DNA of 64,000 bases from Nageia nagi. Its lineage: Eukaryota; Pinophyta. This document shows positions 11,400-23,121 of this stretch, piece by piece; position 1 is the first letter of the stretch, and every line of letters starts with the position of its first letter. The position numbers were made by a program, and so were the translations under genes. Location of the stretch: contig JBITNC010000001.1 in NCBI GenBank assembly GCA_050084985.1, forward strand, positions 183,768,001-183,832,000. Direction: 5' to 3'. Under the pieces are notes generated by a model. That model searched no databases and was not told where the DNA came from. It worked only from the letters and a program-made list of their open reading frames with translations.

Positions 11400-14373
11400 A
11401 CAATGCTCTACTCCATGTCTTGCTTTTTTTCATCTAATTGTATTGTTGACTCTGGTTGCACTAATCATTTATGCTTTAAAAAGGATAAGTTTGTGAACTT
11501 TCACAAGTATAAAAAAGATGCATTTGAAATAGATGATAACTCTATCCTTGAATTCTGAGGCATTAAAATTGTGTTGATTCATGGGAAGGTTCTTGAAAAT
11601 GTACTCTATATTTTTAAGCTTAGGATGAACCTTCTCTCCATGATTCAAGTTGCTAGAAAATGGTACTCTTTTGAGTTCGACTTTTAATCCTAGTGTATGA
11701 AGAAAGGACTTACCACATTGGTTAAAGCATCGATAAAAGATGATCTCTACATTATGGATCAAATTCTAACAAAGATGTGTCTTGCTACAAATATGTATTC
11801 TAGAGGAAATCTTTGGCACCAACATTTAGGGCACCTTAACCATAAGAGTATTCAATTCATGAAAGATCAAGAACTTGTAGAAGGTTTGCTTTTAATTTCT
11901 CCTTCAATTGGTCTATGAGAGAAGTGCATTCTTGGCAAGATACATAAACAAAAATTTGAAAAAGATAAGGCATCAAGAGCATCTTAACCTCTTCAACTTG
12001 TGTATTTAGATTTCATGGGTCTAATTCAAACTAAGTTGCTTGGAGGGGCATCTTACATCTTAACCTTCATTGATAAATTTAGTAGAATGACCTTTGGTTA
12101 TCTACTTGAGCACAAGGATCAAACCTTTGAGAGTTTTAAGATTTTTAAGGCCTTTGTTGAGAATAAACTAACCTTAAAATTAAGATGTTGAGATTAGATA
12201 ATGGAGAATAATATAATAATAATGAGTTTAATGTCTATTATGCTAAGTATGGAATCAAGAGGTAGTTTATGATTCCATACATTTCTCAAAAAAATGATGT
12301 TGTCGAACATAAAAATAGGACAATTATGGAGATGGCTAGATGCATGCTGGGTATTTTTCTAGTTTCTTATGGGGTGAAATTGTGAGCACACCTTGAATAG
12401 GTGTCCCATAACATCTATTCAAGGTAAAACTCCTTTTGAGGCTTGGTTAGAAAGAAAACATAACATTTCTCACCTTACGGTGTTTGGTTGTGAAGCATTC
12501 TCCTACACTATTTTTGAGAAAAGGAAAAAGTTGGATAAAAAGGCTAAAAAATGCATCTTTGTGGGTTATGATAGTCTCATAGAGGCTACAAGCTCTACTC
12601 TCCATCCTATAAAGTCATGTTTATTTCACAAGATGTAAATTTTAATGAACTTATTAAAGAATTTGCTTCTTATGAGGATGTTAATGATCTAGAGGACTCT
12701 TCAGTTGCACCTATCTAATTAGAAATTGATATAGATAAGTCATCTCAAGAGCAAAACTCTCCAACTCAAAGGGTAATAAGGAGCATGACCTTGAACAAAT
12801 CCTTATTTTCCAAATTTGACAAAAAATATGAGCCCTCATATTTTAAAGATGCTTCTAAGCATGAGTGTTGGGTGGAAGCCATGAAAGTTGAGTATGAGGT
12901 GCTTATGAAAAATGAAACTTGGGATTTGATTCCTTATCACAATGAGAAGAATGTGATTGGCAATAAGTGGATCTACAAGGTCAAGTTCAATTGAGTTAGA
13001 GATATTGAGAAATACAAGGTAAGGTTAGTAACCAAAGGTTTTGCTCAAAAATATGGTGTAGATTATGAGGAAATCTTTTCTCCTGTGGTAGAGATGCCTA
13101 CTATCAGGATTATCCTTGCTCTTTCTATAGCTTAAATATGGAAAGTTTTTCAACTTGAAGTCTAGAGTGCATTTCTCAATGGTGACTTAGATGTAGAAAT
13201 CTTCATGAATCAACCAAAAGGGTTCATTATAGAAGGTAAAGAGCCCTCTATGTGCAAGTTGAAGAAGTCATTGTATGGACTTAAGCAAGCACCTAGAGCT
13301 TGGTACAAGAAGATTTTTGAGTACTTTATAGACATTAGATTCTCTAAGTATTTTTCTAACTCTGCTCTATATGTGCTCAATCAAGAAAAAGATGTGGTAT
13401 TGATTCTCTTTTATGTGGATGATCTTTTTATTATAGAAAATAATGATGAAATAATTCAAGAGTGCATATCCAAACTTAAGGAAACATTTGAAATGATTGA
13501 TCTTAATCTCTTGCACTACTATCTTGGAATGCAAGTGTATCAATACAAGAATTGTACTTATCTCATTCAATCTAAGTATATATCAAACATATTACAGAAG
13601 TTTAAAATGGAGTGTAGATATGCTTTGATTTCAGTCTCTCCTAGAATCATTATTTCTATAAGCTCAAACTCTCAATTAGTTGATACTACAGCTTATAGGC
13701 AATTAATTGGTAGTATTTTGTATTTGACTATATCTAGGCCAGATATTGCCTTTGTAGTGAATCTGATAGCATGATTCATGTAGAAACCATATGTTGAGCA
13801 CCTAAATGCTATTAAGCAAATCTTGAGGTATGTTATAAGGACTAAGGATCTTGCTCTCAAGTATTCTAAGTTGCCCTCATTTGTTCTCTTTAGATTCTCA
13901 TATTTTGACTAGGGGGAGATAGAGATGATAAGAAATCAACCTCTGCATATGTATTTAGCATTAGTTCAAGTGCTATCTTTTAAACTTATAAGAAGTAGCC
14001 TACTATTTCTCTTTCCACCATAGAAGTTTAATACCATGCCATGTCTATTGTATCCCAAGAATCCATTTGGCTAAGGTATATTCTGAAAGACATTGGGTAT
14101 GAGCAAAGTGGATCATCTTTGATTTCTTTAGATAATCAATTACCTATTTCTTTGGCTAAGAATCTTGTGTTCCATCAAAGAATAAAACATGTATAAATTC
14201 ATGCCTATTTTATCAAGGGAAAGGTTCTTAATGACATCATACACCTAGAGTATAGTCCATCCACCTTAAACACCATTGATTTATTCACCAAGCCCCTCTT
14301 AGAAGCTCAATTTTGTAAGCTTAGAGATGCTATTGGGTTGGTGAAGTTGCCCTAAAGGGGGAGTGAAGTTTGA
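11400..14373 (+). pseudogene. Copia-1 pol: protease, integrase, RT, RNase H (broken)
   Basis: In order: protease with IVDSGCTNH (about 11,445); GAG-pre-integrase and zinc-binding region with WHQHLGHLNHKSIQ (about 11,815); integrase core (12,000-12,400); the 'GKTPFEAWLERK' and 'FVGYDS' region (12,393-12,640); RT with KNETWDLIPY (12,910), YGLKQAPRAWYKK (about 13,275) and the catalytic YVDDL (about 13,411-13,425); RNase H ending in FTKPLLEAQF near 14,300 and a TGA at 14,371-14,373. Stops and frameshifts occur throughout, so no full polyprotein can be made. The RT core frame 13,205-13,774 is still open for 189 codons. Confidence 0.92.
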
Positions 14374-15071
14374 ATTCTTGTGTTGAATTCATGTTTATGA
14401 TGAAAACTTCACCCTTAAAAGGACTTTATGTTGTATAGTGTTGATTTTGTTGTACACCTTTGTGGTAAGTTCGCTCTACATGAGGAACTTGTTGTACAAA
14501 ATTTTAAAAGCAAAATGATTGGCCAATCTACCATTGTTCAATTATCCATGTGTGAGGAACTCTTATGTGTCTTTTGGCACTATTTAGTTATCCATATATG
14601 AGTAACTCATATTTGCATGCTCTATTTTGTAATGATAATCGACACACGTTTTATATACAGTAGGTCATTATGAGTTTTTGGCATAGCATCTTCATGATGA
14701 ATTATAGTGCACCATTGATCAATTCATGATGGCATTTGTATGATTTGTCTATCCTTGTTGATATGAATATGTTGCATCTAATTGATATTATTATTTGAGT
14801 TTCTTATGACTTGCAGGTTACTTACCTCATGTATGCAAGATCTTGGAGACTCTTCATGACTTCCAATTGGATGACTACTTCATGTACATTGAAATCGATT
14901 ATGGTTAATAATTGTATTTGGCAAAGTAGTGAGTGTCAAACTAAATCTTTCTTACTTCACAAATATATAAAAATTTCTCATATTCATTGTATATGTTTAG
15001 ATAAGAACTCTCTTACTTTCTCTCTTTCTTCTCTCTTATTCACTCTATCTCAATATTGCATTAAGGAGGAG
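14374..15071 (+). other. Copia-1 3' untranslated region and purine tract
   Basis: Contains one copy of the GTAAGTT-GCTCTA-TGAGGAACTTGTTGTAC unit that is triplicated in Copia-3, and ends with the purine tract AAGGAGGAG at 15,063-15,071 against the 3' LTR. Confidence 0.8.
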
Positions 15072-15569
15072 TGTTGGAATGTATAATGCATTATTGTAAA
15101 GGTTATGTAATAATATTATATGTAATTTCACTAATAATTAAGGGTATAATTTGATACCATAAATATTTAAATGAATATGATAATATAACTTGTATTAGAC
15201 TCCATGTCATGAGCATGTCCCTTGGGTAAAAGGATTTGCATGTCATGCTTTTGTTCAATGGATAAAAGGGTGATCCAAAGAGGGATTTTGGCCTATAAAT
15301 AGAAGGCTCCCTCTTTATGATCACACACCAAATTATGGAGTAAATTTATACTATAGGATAGTGCTTAGGAGTTGAAATTAGGAGGATTGTAAGAGAGTTG
15401 TATTTGTGATTGAAGTAAAGATCTAGTTAGTGGATGTATTCCTAGTTGGAGGAACCACTTACATCTTGTGTTACTTGTGAGATTGCTTTGTGAGTTTGTT
15501 ATATGTGTTTTTGAGATTTCAAAATATCTTGGTTCTTTAGGAATTATATTGTTAGTATGTATTCTTTCA
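15072..15569 (+). mobile_element. Copia-1 3' LTR
   Basis: Begins TGTTGGAATG and ends TTCTTTCA; 498 bp. It keeps a segment of about 27 bp (around 15,200-15,235, with CCCTTGGGTAAAAGG) that the 5' LTR has lost; the same segment is present in Copia-2. The target duplication ACTTG follows at 15,570-15,574. Confidence 0.93.
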
Positions 15570-17215
15570 ACTTGAAAAACCTACAAAATATTTGGGTAAT
15601 CCGGTTCAAGAACAAAGCAACAACACCCATATCAAGCATTATTGCTATGATCACTTGTGCATTTAATTTCTATTTCATCAAGAAATTCCTCCTAAACCAC
15701 ATAATTTTTGTTTCTTAGATGATTTGCTATAAATTATACAATAACATGTATTTTAATTGATTTTTGAGTTACAAACACTAGATCAGATTCTTGAAGCAAC
15801 ATTATCCATTTTGCATCTCTATTGCACAAATATGGTTTTAATATTAAATATCTCATAGGGTGATCTTGATCAATGACATATGTTGTATTTATAAGTATAT
15901 AATATCTCAATTTTTTTTATTGAAAAGATAATAGCAAAATACATTTTCTCGATAGGGGTATATCTTGTCTCATAATCAATCAAAGTTTTGTTAATGTAAT
16001 ATATTACTCTTTATTTTCCTTCATAATCCTTTTAAGCTAACATTGCCCTCAATGTACTTAAATTTGAGGAAACATATAGCAACATATTTATTTCAAAATC
16101 ATAAGGGGTCAAAATAGGAGCATTAGTGAGGTACTTTTTTATGTTGTCCACAAATTTTTGACACTTTTCATCCCATATGAACTTTTCACCCTTCTTAAAT
16201 AAATGATAGAATGGAGCATCATATTAGCTAGTTGAGAAATAAATATTCTTATGGCTTGGATATTACCTTGGAAACTTCTCAAATATTTCAAATTTTGAGG
16301 TAGAGGCATATCAAAAATAGCAAAAAATTTCTTAGGATCTACTTACATTCCTCTTCTTGAAATAATAAATCCAAACAACTCACTAGAAGAAACTCCAAAT
16401 GCACACTTTTGAGATTTTAATTTCAACTTATATTCTCTTATTTTTTGATATTATTTTTTTAAATATCAAATATGATCATTTTTTTCTCTAGAATTAATAA
16501 GAATAGCATCAACATAAACTTCTACTGAATCATGAATCATATCATAGAACATACTTACCATATCTCTTTGATAAGTAGCTCCTGCATTCTTCAATTCGAA
16601 AGGTATGACCACCTAACAAAATATGCCCCAAGGAGTAACAAAAGCTATCTTATGTCAATCCTCCTTATTTTATTATAATAGAAAAAATCATCCATGAAAT
16701 ATAAAATATCATGGCCCACTATAGAATTTATAATCATGTCAATATTAGGTAGAGGAAAAGCTTCTTTAAGGCGTGCCTTGTTAATATCTTAGAAATTTAT
16801 ACATCTTATCTCACCATTAAGTTTAGCTATAGAAATAATGTTAGAAATCCTTAGAGAATAATAAATAAGAATAACAAAACCAATAGCAACATACTTTTGT
16901 ATTTCTTTCTTAATGGATAGAGCTACCTTAGGATGCATTTTTCTAGGCTTTTGTTGTACTAGTTTTACATAATCCAACTAGAATATGAGTGACAAAATTG
17001 GGATTAATATTGGGCATATCAGAATAAGACCAAGCAAACACATAAATTTTTTTTATCAATAGTATATAGTACCTTTCCCTTTCTTCCAAGGTTAGCCAAA
17101 ATCCTATTTTGATCAACTTTGGAACCTCTTTGTTATTGATGTTAACTTCCATTATTTCTTCACTAAGGATATTTTCATCACTAATTTGAGGAGATATAGG
17201 TACTATTCCCATTCC
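15570..17215 (-). pseudogene. G1 reverse transcriptase (degraded)
   Basis: Minus strand from 17,215: a pre-RT block with 'VFAWSYSDMPNINP' and 'FVTHIL' (about 16,990-17,090), then RT fingers with 'HPKVALSIKKEIQKYVAIGF' and 'ISNIISIAKLNGEIR' (16,789-16,977). The catalytic YVDD box is altered to YVDA at about 16,505-16,516. Then 'QKCAFGVSS', 'GFIISRRGM', 'DPKKF' and 'LRSFQGNIQAIRIFISQLA' (about 16,250-16,420) follow. Stops abound. The domain continues into RNase H toward 15,570, where Copia-1 cut the element. Losing the second catalytic aspartate would abolish polymerase activity even without the stops. Confidence 0.9.
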
Positions 17216-17417
17216 TACAATTTTTTCATTAGCTTTTCAAATCTCCTCTCCAAAATAAGCTACAACATCCATGTAGTAGTCTCTTCTCACTAGATTCTAT
17301 AAACTCACTCCTAGTCCCCAACATCTTAATAATGGAATCATCACTCTAAAAAATATATACTCATATAATAAAACTAGGTGGTAAGAATGGATTAATAAAA
17401 TATGCTTGTATATCTTC

Positions 17418-17422
17418 ACTTT
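17418..17422. repeat. Target site duplication of Gypsy-2, left copy (ACTTT)
   Basis: ACTTT before the 5' LTR equals ACTTT at 28,717-28,721 after the 3' LTR. Confidence 0.93.
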
Positions 17423-18263
17423 TGTAGACACCTAAAAATGTCCCTTTTTAACTAGTAAACATGGGAATAATCATAACTCTTTGTGACAATATAAAATAGG
17501 TTTAAAAACCATATTATTGGATAGCTCTTATCGAGTACATGCAAAACGAGTGGTCATATGACCCCTTTTCGGTAAAAATTGACTATTTGGCGGTCATGTT
17601 AATATTGTTATAAAAATTGAAAACCAGTCGCCAACGACCCAAAACAATCACCGGCGTTTTGAGATGATCGCCGGCGTCCGCCTAGTAATCGCTGGCGACT
17701 CTGTAACAGCCGAACAGAAACCAAAAATAGTAAAATAAAGTTGTAACGTCTCATTCTTCCAAGATGCTATGGATAGAGGGGGTCAGTTACGACCTACGGT
17801 GGCTTTTGACTTCCCCTTAACAACCTTGGAAAATCTCACCCAAAAATCTATAAATACAAGCCAATACAAAGCAATAGGGGGCCCATTTTTGAAGTAGGGT
17901 AATGCTGCCAAAATCTTGTGAGCTCATACCCTTTTATTGTTTTATGCTAGTTTCAATTTAATACATGTCATACATAGATGCTTTGATGTTATTATCTTTT
18001 GCATGTGTGTAGGATTTACAGGTTGTCCACATCAAGGAGAGAAGTAAGCCAATCAAAAATAATGAAGATCTAATACTCTCATATTGGCAAATGGCATTTG
18101 TAAAAGTCCCTTCCAAGGGCAAATTGTATTTTGAGCTGAAAATCAATATCAATTTACAATTACAACATTTCTACCTATTTTACATAATTTGAAGTTCAGT
18201 GAAAATCTAAGAATAATTGTATTTTATGTTATTCTACATTCCAGCTCTATTTTCATTGTAACA
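17423..18263 (+). mobile_element. Gypsy-2 5' LTR
   Basis: Begins TGTAGACACCTAAAAATG and ends TTGTAACA. It is GC-richer between 17,620 and 17,705, where four copies of an 'ATCGCCGGCG'-like motif sit 20-21 bp apart. TATAAATA at about 17,851-17,858 is the likely promoter box. Confidence 0.95.
17627..17705 (+). repeat. 20-bp-periodic 'TCGCCGGCG' motif in LTR
   Basis: Motif starts lie at 17,627, 17,647, 17,667 and 17,688 (GTCGCCAACGAC, ATCACCGGCG, ATCGCCGGCGTC, ATCGCTGGCGACT). The sequence between motifs is not conserved. The same array is present in the 3' LTR (about 28,080-28,158). Confidence 0.8.
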
Positions 18264-18266
18264 TTC

Positions 18267-18279
18267 TGGCGCTAGAAGG
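18267..18279 (+). other. Gypsy-2 primer binding site (tRNA not identified)
   Basis: TGGCGCTAGAAGG begins three bases after the LTR. It ends in the complement of a CCA tail as a PBS should, but I could not name the matching tRNA. Confidence 0.65.
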
Positions 18280-18321
18280 AGGGCACCTCCATCATTGATA
18301 GGAAGGAAATTTGTTGCAAAA

Positions 18322-18575
18322 ATGCCAATAATTTATGGTCGGACACCAACGATTGAAATAGAACGCCGATGACTTAACTAAAATGCCAGTGACTCTGACA
18401 GAATGCCAGCGACCGAACATAGTGTGTCTGTTATATAAACGCTAGCGATTGGAATCGGATGCCGATGACTCAAAAGAAACACCAACGATTTACAAAGTAA
18501 TCCGTTGGCAATTTCATCATAAACATTAGCATTTTTATTGAACGCCAGCGATATCTATTCAAACGCCGGTGACTC
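18322..18575 (+). repeat. Array of degenerate 20-bp-periodic motifs in Gypsy-2 leader
   Basis: About ten recognisable copies of a motif near 'AYGCCRGYGACT' start at 18,322, 18,343, 18,363, 18,383, 18,403, 18,439, 18,459, 18,479, 18,542 and 18,562. Weaker copies lie near 18,500 and 18,522. Spacing is 20 bp almost throughout. The 12-base core is kept while the 8-base linker varies freely. The same core occurs in the LTR. Function is unknown. Confidence 0.8.
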
Positions 18576-18799
18576 TTACTCCAGGTAGTCTTGTCTTCTT
18601 TTTGCTATTTCCAAAAAAAAAAAAAAAATAAATATATATAATATATTGTTAAAATAGAAGGATACTTTTGACTGTGATTCCTTTGCCTAGAATGCATATA
18701 GGAACGGATAGAAAAGGTTAAATGTATTTTTTATGAATTTACTTTATGTAAAATGTTATGTATTTATTTTCATGTTTTGGGTGAAGGGTACGTACACAT

Positions 18800-19500
18800 T
18801 AATACTTTTTATCTTGTCTACTTATGCTCTCCCTTTGCGCTTCATGCGATCTAAGGTGACCAAAATAGACCTAATAAGAAGGAGTAATTAATTCTTCTTT
18901 TCTTTCACATTCACACTATCATTAATTTGGTTAATTTATCCACACATAATGACCTCTTACCAAGTCTACCCTTACCACTCCATTGGAGGTCGAAGGGATA
19001 TGTGACTAGTAAGAGGAGGTAATTTACTACACATAATACTTCCACAATTGGAAGGAGTAAATGAATCACACTTAATTTGGAATGAACCTAAAGGAAATAA
19101 ATCGGGTTTTTGGGTAGTATAAATCATATTAAAAGGTTAATGAATTGGAGGGATTCGAATACACTAAGTACTTTCACTTAACAAAGTATGCTCTCACTTT
19201 TGCGCTTCAAGCGATCCTAAGTGATCAGAAATAAGTTAAGTGAAAGAGGTAAAATTTATTCACATTTCATTTTGGAAATATACTTCACATTAAAACTCTT
19301 AAATATGTCTGCCCTTACCACTCCATTGGAGGTCGAAGGGATATGTGACTCTTGGAGGAGTAATTGAACCTCACTTAACTAATTTATCTACACTTAACGA
19401 CTTCTTACCAAGTCTGCTCTTACCACTCCATTGGAGGTCGAAGAGATATGTGACTAGTAAGAAGAGGAAATTTATCACATATAAAACTTCCATAGCTGAA
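18800..19500 (+). repeat. Dispersed direct repeats in Gypsy-2 leader
   Basis: Two repeat types alternate. One, carrying CTTACCACTCCATTGGAGG then TCGAAGGGATATGTGACT, occurs at about 18,952-19,025, 19,306-19,358 and 19,402-19,468. It contains a CTCCA-T-TGGAG hairpin. The other, 'TATGCTCTC..TTTGCGCTTCA.GCGATC', occurs at 18,823-18,868 and 19,188-19,235. No coding potential is seen. Confidence 0.85.
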
Positions 19501-19724
19501 AGGAGTTAATGAACATCATTAAGAGGTTGGATAATGAATCACATTATAATTAAAAAAGAACAACGGGGTTTATTAAGGTTAAAGTCCACTTAAAATAAAC
19601 TTTTGATTCTATCACATTAAAATAAGATAAGTAAATGGACATGAATGTTTGGGAGGGTAATATGCATAAATGTATTTTACTTATTTAAATGCATTTCATA
19701 AGGCCTTAAAGTAATTTTATCATT

Positions 19725-21905
19725 ATGAGGTTTGTCTTGGTTGCACTTTTAAATTATGTCCCTTTTTCTATCAAAGTAAAACCAAAAATACAGAGACTAT
19801 GGTCACATCTTGCCAAGACAACCTTAGATACTTATTCGACTTCAAAGGTCATGAAGAGTGATTTTTATATTGACATTGAAAAGCTTTTATCATACTTAGC
19901 AGAGATAGAACAATGTACCATACCTTTTCTTCAATCATCAGAAAGCCTTGTTAGATCCCATGAAGAGCTAGAGTATAGTTCTTCCATTCCTTCGCCCTCG
20001 TCATGGGATGAGTTTGACACTGAAAATAATGAACCCATCATAAAGATTGAAAACTCATCGACACATCTCATCAAATTAAAATCTTGTTGTGCATCTCCTT
20101 TTAAGACTATCGAACCTAATGAATCCAGTTTGCTAAGGGATGAATCGAGTATTAATGCCAAAGGCCTTGATGCAACATCCTATGCTAAATCATATGACCT
20201 CCTAGAGTTAGATACCTTGATGTCTTCACCCCAACCTTGGGATGAATATGATATTAAAGAAGAAGAGCTTGACATGAATCTTGAGGACCTTTCAGAACAT
20301 TCCTCAGAATTGCAATTTCATTCTCCTCCCCTTCTTGAGGCTACAAGACCTTCTATCGATTCCCATGAATCTCATAATATTCTTGAGTTCAAGGATGAAA
20401 CTTGTTCACTCTCATCACAGGTAGAAATTGAAGAGCCTCACATAAGAATTAAAAAATCCATAGATTGTATTATTGAATCTCAAGAATTTCAATCACAAAG
20501 AAATGAAAAATATAAAAATAAAATTTCCAAAGCTAACACACATGAGCTTAGGAATGAACATCCATGTGGGGAAACAACAAATCATGATAATGATACAAAG
20601 TTTTATGAGGATGAATGTTGTTCGAACCCACTAAAAATACCTTCAAAATATCAAACTAGCTTGATAAAAAATTGGGAATGTGATAAAAAAGATAGCCCTA
20701 TAACAAATAAATTACTTAGGAATATTTTCTGTGATGAAAAAGCTAAGAATATTTTGCAAAGGGAATCCCATAAACAACAACAAGCATGTTCTTCTCACGA
20801 TAAACATGACAAAACCTTCAATGAGTTTATCGACAAAATGAGACAAGAAGAGATGAGGCAAAAGCATGATGTAAAAAATTATGCAAACCAAAAGAGTCAA
20901 GCTTGGGCGCAATTATCATCACCTCTTAATTACCAAGTATGGAGATATCAAGACTCTTACTCTAAACAACAAAGAGAATTGCCTCTCGAGAGTTTAGATT
21001 ATCAACCTCAAAGCCCCTCTTCACAAGCTAGGATAACTAACCCTGCCTATCAAAAAACACCTCATAGGGCTAAGTCTTGTATGGAAGATTTTGATAGAAT
21101 GACCTTGTATTCAGTAAGAACCTCACAAACAAATCCTCAATGTAAGATCTCAAATAAATTCTTCTATGATCCTTACTCCTATGAGAAAACCTCATCGCAA
21201 TAAAAACATAAAAAAGGTTTAGCTAAACAATTCAAGGTAGGAGAGATACCCTCTTTTGCGGAGTTGGAGGCAAAGAGAAAACACATAGAGAGAGATTATG
21301 AAGAAACTATAAAATTTAGTAAAAGATATGAAAATGTTCAAAGTAAGTTAGAAGAGAAAGCCAAACTTAAAGAAAAGAATATAGAACTCAAAGAAAAAGG
21401 AAAGCAAGAGCTTGACAAACAACGACAAATTTTTGATAAGGTAAAACAAGAAGTTTGAGATAGTTGGTTACTTCATGAGAAGTCTCAATAAAATAAAGTA
21501 CAACCATCTACAACTCTTAGAAATCCAATGCAAGGGCATCATTTACCTTCTAATCTTCCATCATTATCATCTTCATCATTGTTATCAAGATCTCTTTCTG
21601 ATGATGAATCTTATAATGCAAACTTGAAGTCAAAAAGAAACACCAATCATAGAAGATATCGAAAACATCCTCAGGGTAGTTGGAAAGATAATGAATTAGA
21701 GGATTTCATGAATAAAGAAATGAACATATCAAGGTTCAAGAAGTTGACATATGACAATATTTGCAATGAACCCATCCATCCAAGTGTCCCTAAGAAGAAA
21801 TTACCTTACAACTTTGAAATACCTAAGATAATTCCTTTTACAGGAAATAAGGATCCTAAGGAACATTTAAGGTGGTTTAAGTTTTTCAAATTACCTAATT
21901 TCTAA
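19725..21905 (+). pseudogene. Gypsy-2 N-terminal gag/ORF1 region
   Basis: One reading frame runs from 19,725 to 21,905. It is open for 492 codons and then interrupted by TAA at 21,201, TGA at 21,456 and TAA at 21,489, which fit CAA or CGA turned into stops. The first part is acidic and Ser-rich with an internal repeat: S-x-P-x-x-WDEFD at residues 94-98 and P-WDEYD at 172-176. Residues from about 514 form a Lys/Glu-rich likely coiled coil (21,264-21,455). The end (KLPYNFEIPKIIPFTGNKDP, EHLRWFK) is the start of a Gypsy gag capsid. A single-base shift near 21,900 moves the frame to the next segment. An extra N-terminal ORF is known from Ogre elements; equating the two is inference. The start codon was taken as the first ATG after the leader repeats. 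Confidence 0.75.
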
Positions 21906-21915
21906 TGATGAGGTC

Positions 21916-22395
21916 TTGATGATACGTTTGTTCCCCATGACGCTTGCATCCCAAGCCCTAGAATGGTATAATAATTTGCCACGACATAGTATTTATTCAT
22001 TTCCTCAATTGGCAAACTTGTTCTTACAACATTTTAGGATTTATATCAAAGAGGAATCTTCTATTATGGATCTTGTAGAACTAAAACAATCTCAGAATGA
22101 ATCAATTGTTGATTTTGTTTCACGATGGAAGGATATACTCTATGGCATGCCCTATACCTTACCTCAGGAGGATTTAGTTAAATTATTCAGTCAAAATTAT
22201 TTAAGGCCTATAGCTAGTATATTACAAATCCAACAATATAATACTCTTGAAGAAGTTATTGCTCAACCAGTTATAATTGAGAAGGTCAAAATTGAATATG
22301 GTGAAATAAAAATTACGAGAAAATAAAAATATAACAAAAATGAGTATTGTAATTATCACCATCAAAGAGGTCATAGTACGAAAAATTATCTAGCA
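21916..22395 (+). pseudogene. Gypsy-2 gag capsid and zinc-knuckle remnant
   Basis: The frame reads MIRLFPMTLASQALEWYNNL, then LFLQHFRIYIKEESSIMDL and ESIVDFVSRWKD, the typical Gypsy capsid signature of Tat-like elements. A TAA at 22,324 interrupts it. Just after it, 'YCNYHHQRGHSTKNY' at about 22,342-22,386 is a C-x2-H...GH-type knuckle whose last Cys has become Tyr. The capsid domain assembles virus-like particles in the cytoplasm. Confidence 0.85.
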
Positions 22396-23121
22396 TTGAG
22401 AAATAGAACTCAAAATTCAATCAAAGATAATAACTTGGAAGTTGAAGACCATACTTCTATTTCAAATCAAAATTTAGAAAATTATCAAGACTCACTTCCT
22501 TCATATCAAGTAAATACAATATCTATTGTACCTAATTACATTCAAGTGACACCCACCTGGAATCCAAGTAATCAACCTATTATAAGAATAGTTGGAGTTG
22601 ATACTGGAACTCAAAACATACAAGAAAAACAAATTGATATATCATATAATCAAAAATCCAAAATGCAAGTTTCTCCATTGATACAACAGCCTATAATTTC
22701 TTTTTATGACCATGAGAGACAACCAAACAAGGGACCTCAAGGGTTAGACCCACCTCTCCATGTCATCGGTAAAGTAAATGGTAAAATTGTTAAGAGGATA
22801 TTAATAGATGAAGGGTCAGATGTCAATATCATATCTACATTGGCATGTCACAAATTGAATCTTCCTTTCTCTCATATTTCTTTACCATCATTACAAATAA
22901 AAGCATTTAATAATGCCTTATGTTCAATAATAGGGTCGATAGTGTTACCCATCACCATTGGATGTAAGACGATACAAACATCATTATATATCATCGAAGG
23001 AAACATTGAACAATATAATATTCTTTTAGGTAGACCATGGATTCAAGAAATGGAATGTGTCCCATCTACATTTCATGGTTGTCTAAAATACATTCATGAG
23101 GGAGTACTCCATTGTGTATGA
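22396..23121 (+). pseudogene. Gypsy-2 aspartic protease domain
   Basis: Same frame as the capsid segment. The protease core is GKVNGKIVKRILIDEGSDVN, with the catalytic Asp codon at about 22,807, and the C-terminal signature ILLGRPWIQ, both standard in Tat-like Gypsy proteases. The frame closes with a TGA (GTA TGA AGA) that probably was CGA. The protease would cut the gag-pol polyprotein. Instead of RT, what follows is a short extension and then non-coding DNA. Confidence 0.85.

Larger units (their letters stand above)
7237..15569 (+). mobile_element. Copia-1: full-length Ty1/copia retrotransposon, decayed
   Basis: 8,333 bp with TG...CA LTRs, an initiator-Met PBS, gag and pol in copia order (PR, INT, RT, RNase H), a purine tract and an ACTTG target duplication. 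The two LTRs differ at roughly 10% of aligned sites by eye, plus an indel of about 27 bp (471 against 498 bp), so this insertion is much older than Copia-3. All genes carry stops. It sits inside the RNase H region of G1. Its proteins and leader closely match Copia-2 and Copia-3, so the three belong to one lineage. Confidence 0.93.

Noticed and set aside
18322-18575. CRISPR-like array
   Set aside because: The period is only 20 bp and the repeat is degenerate; this is plant DNA inside an LTR element.
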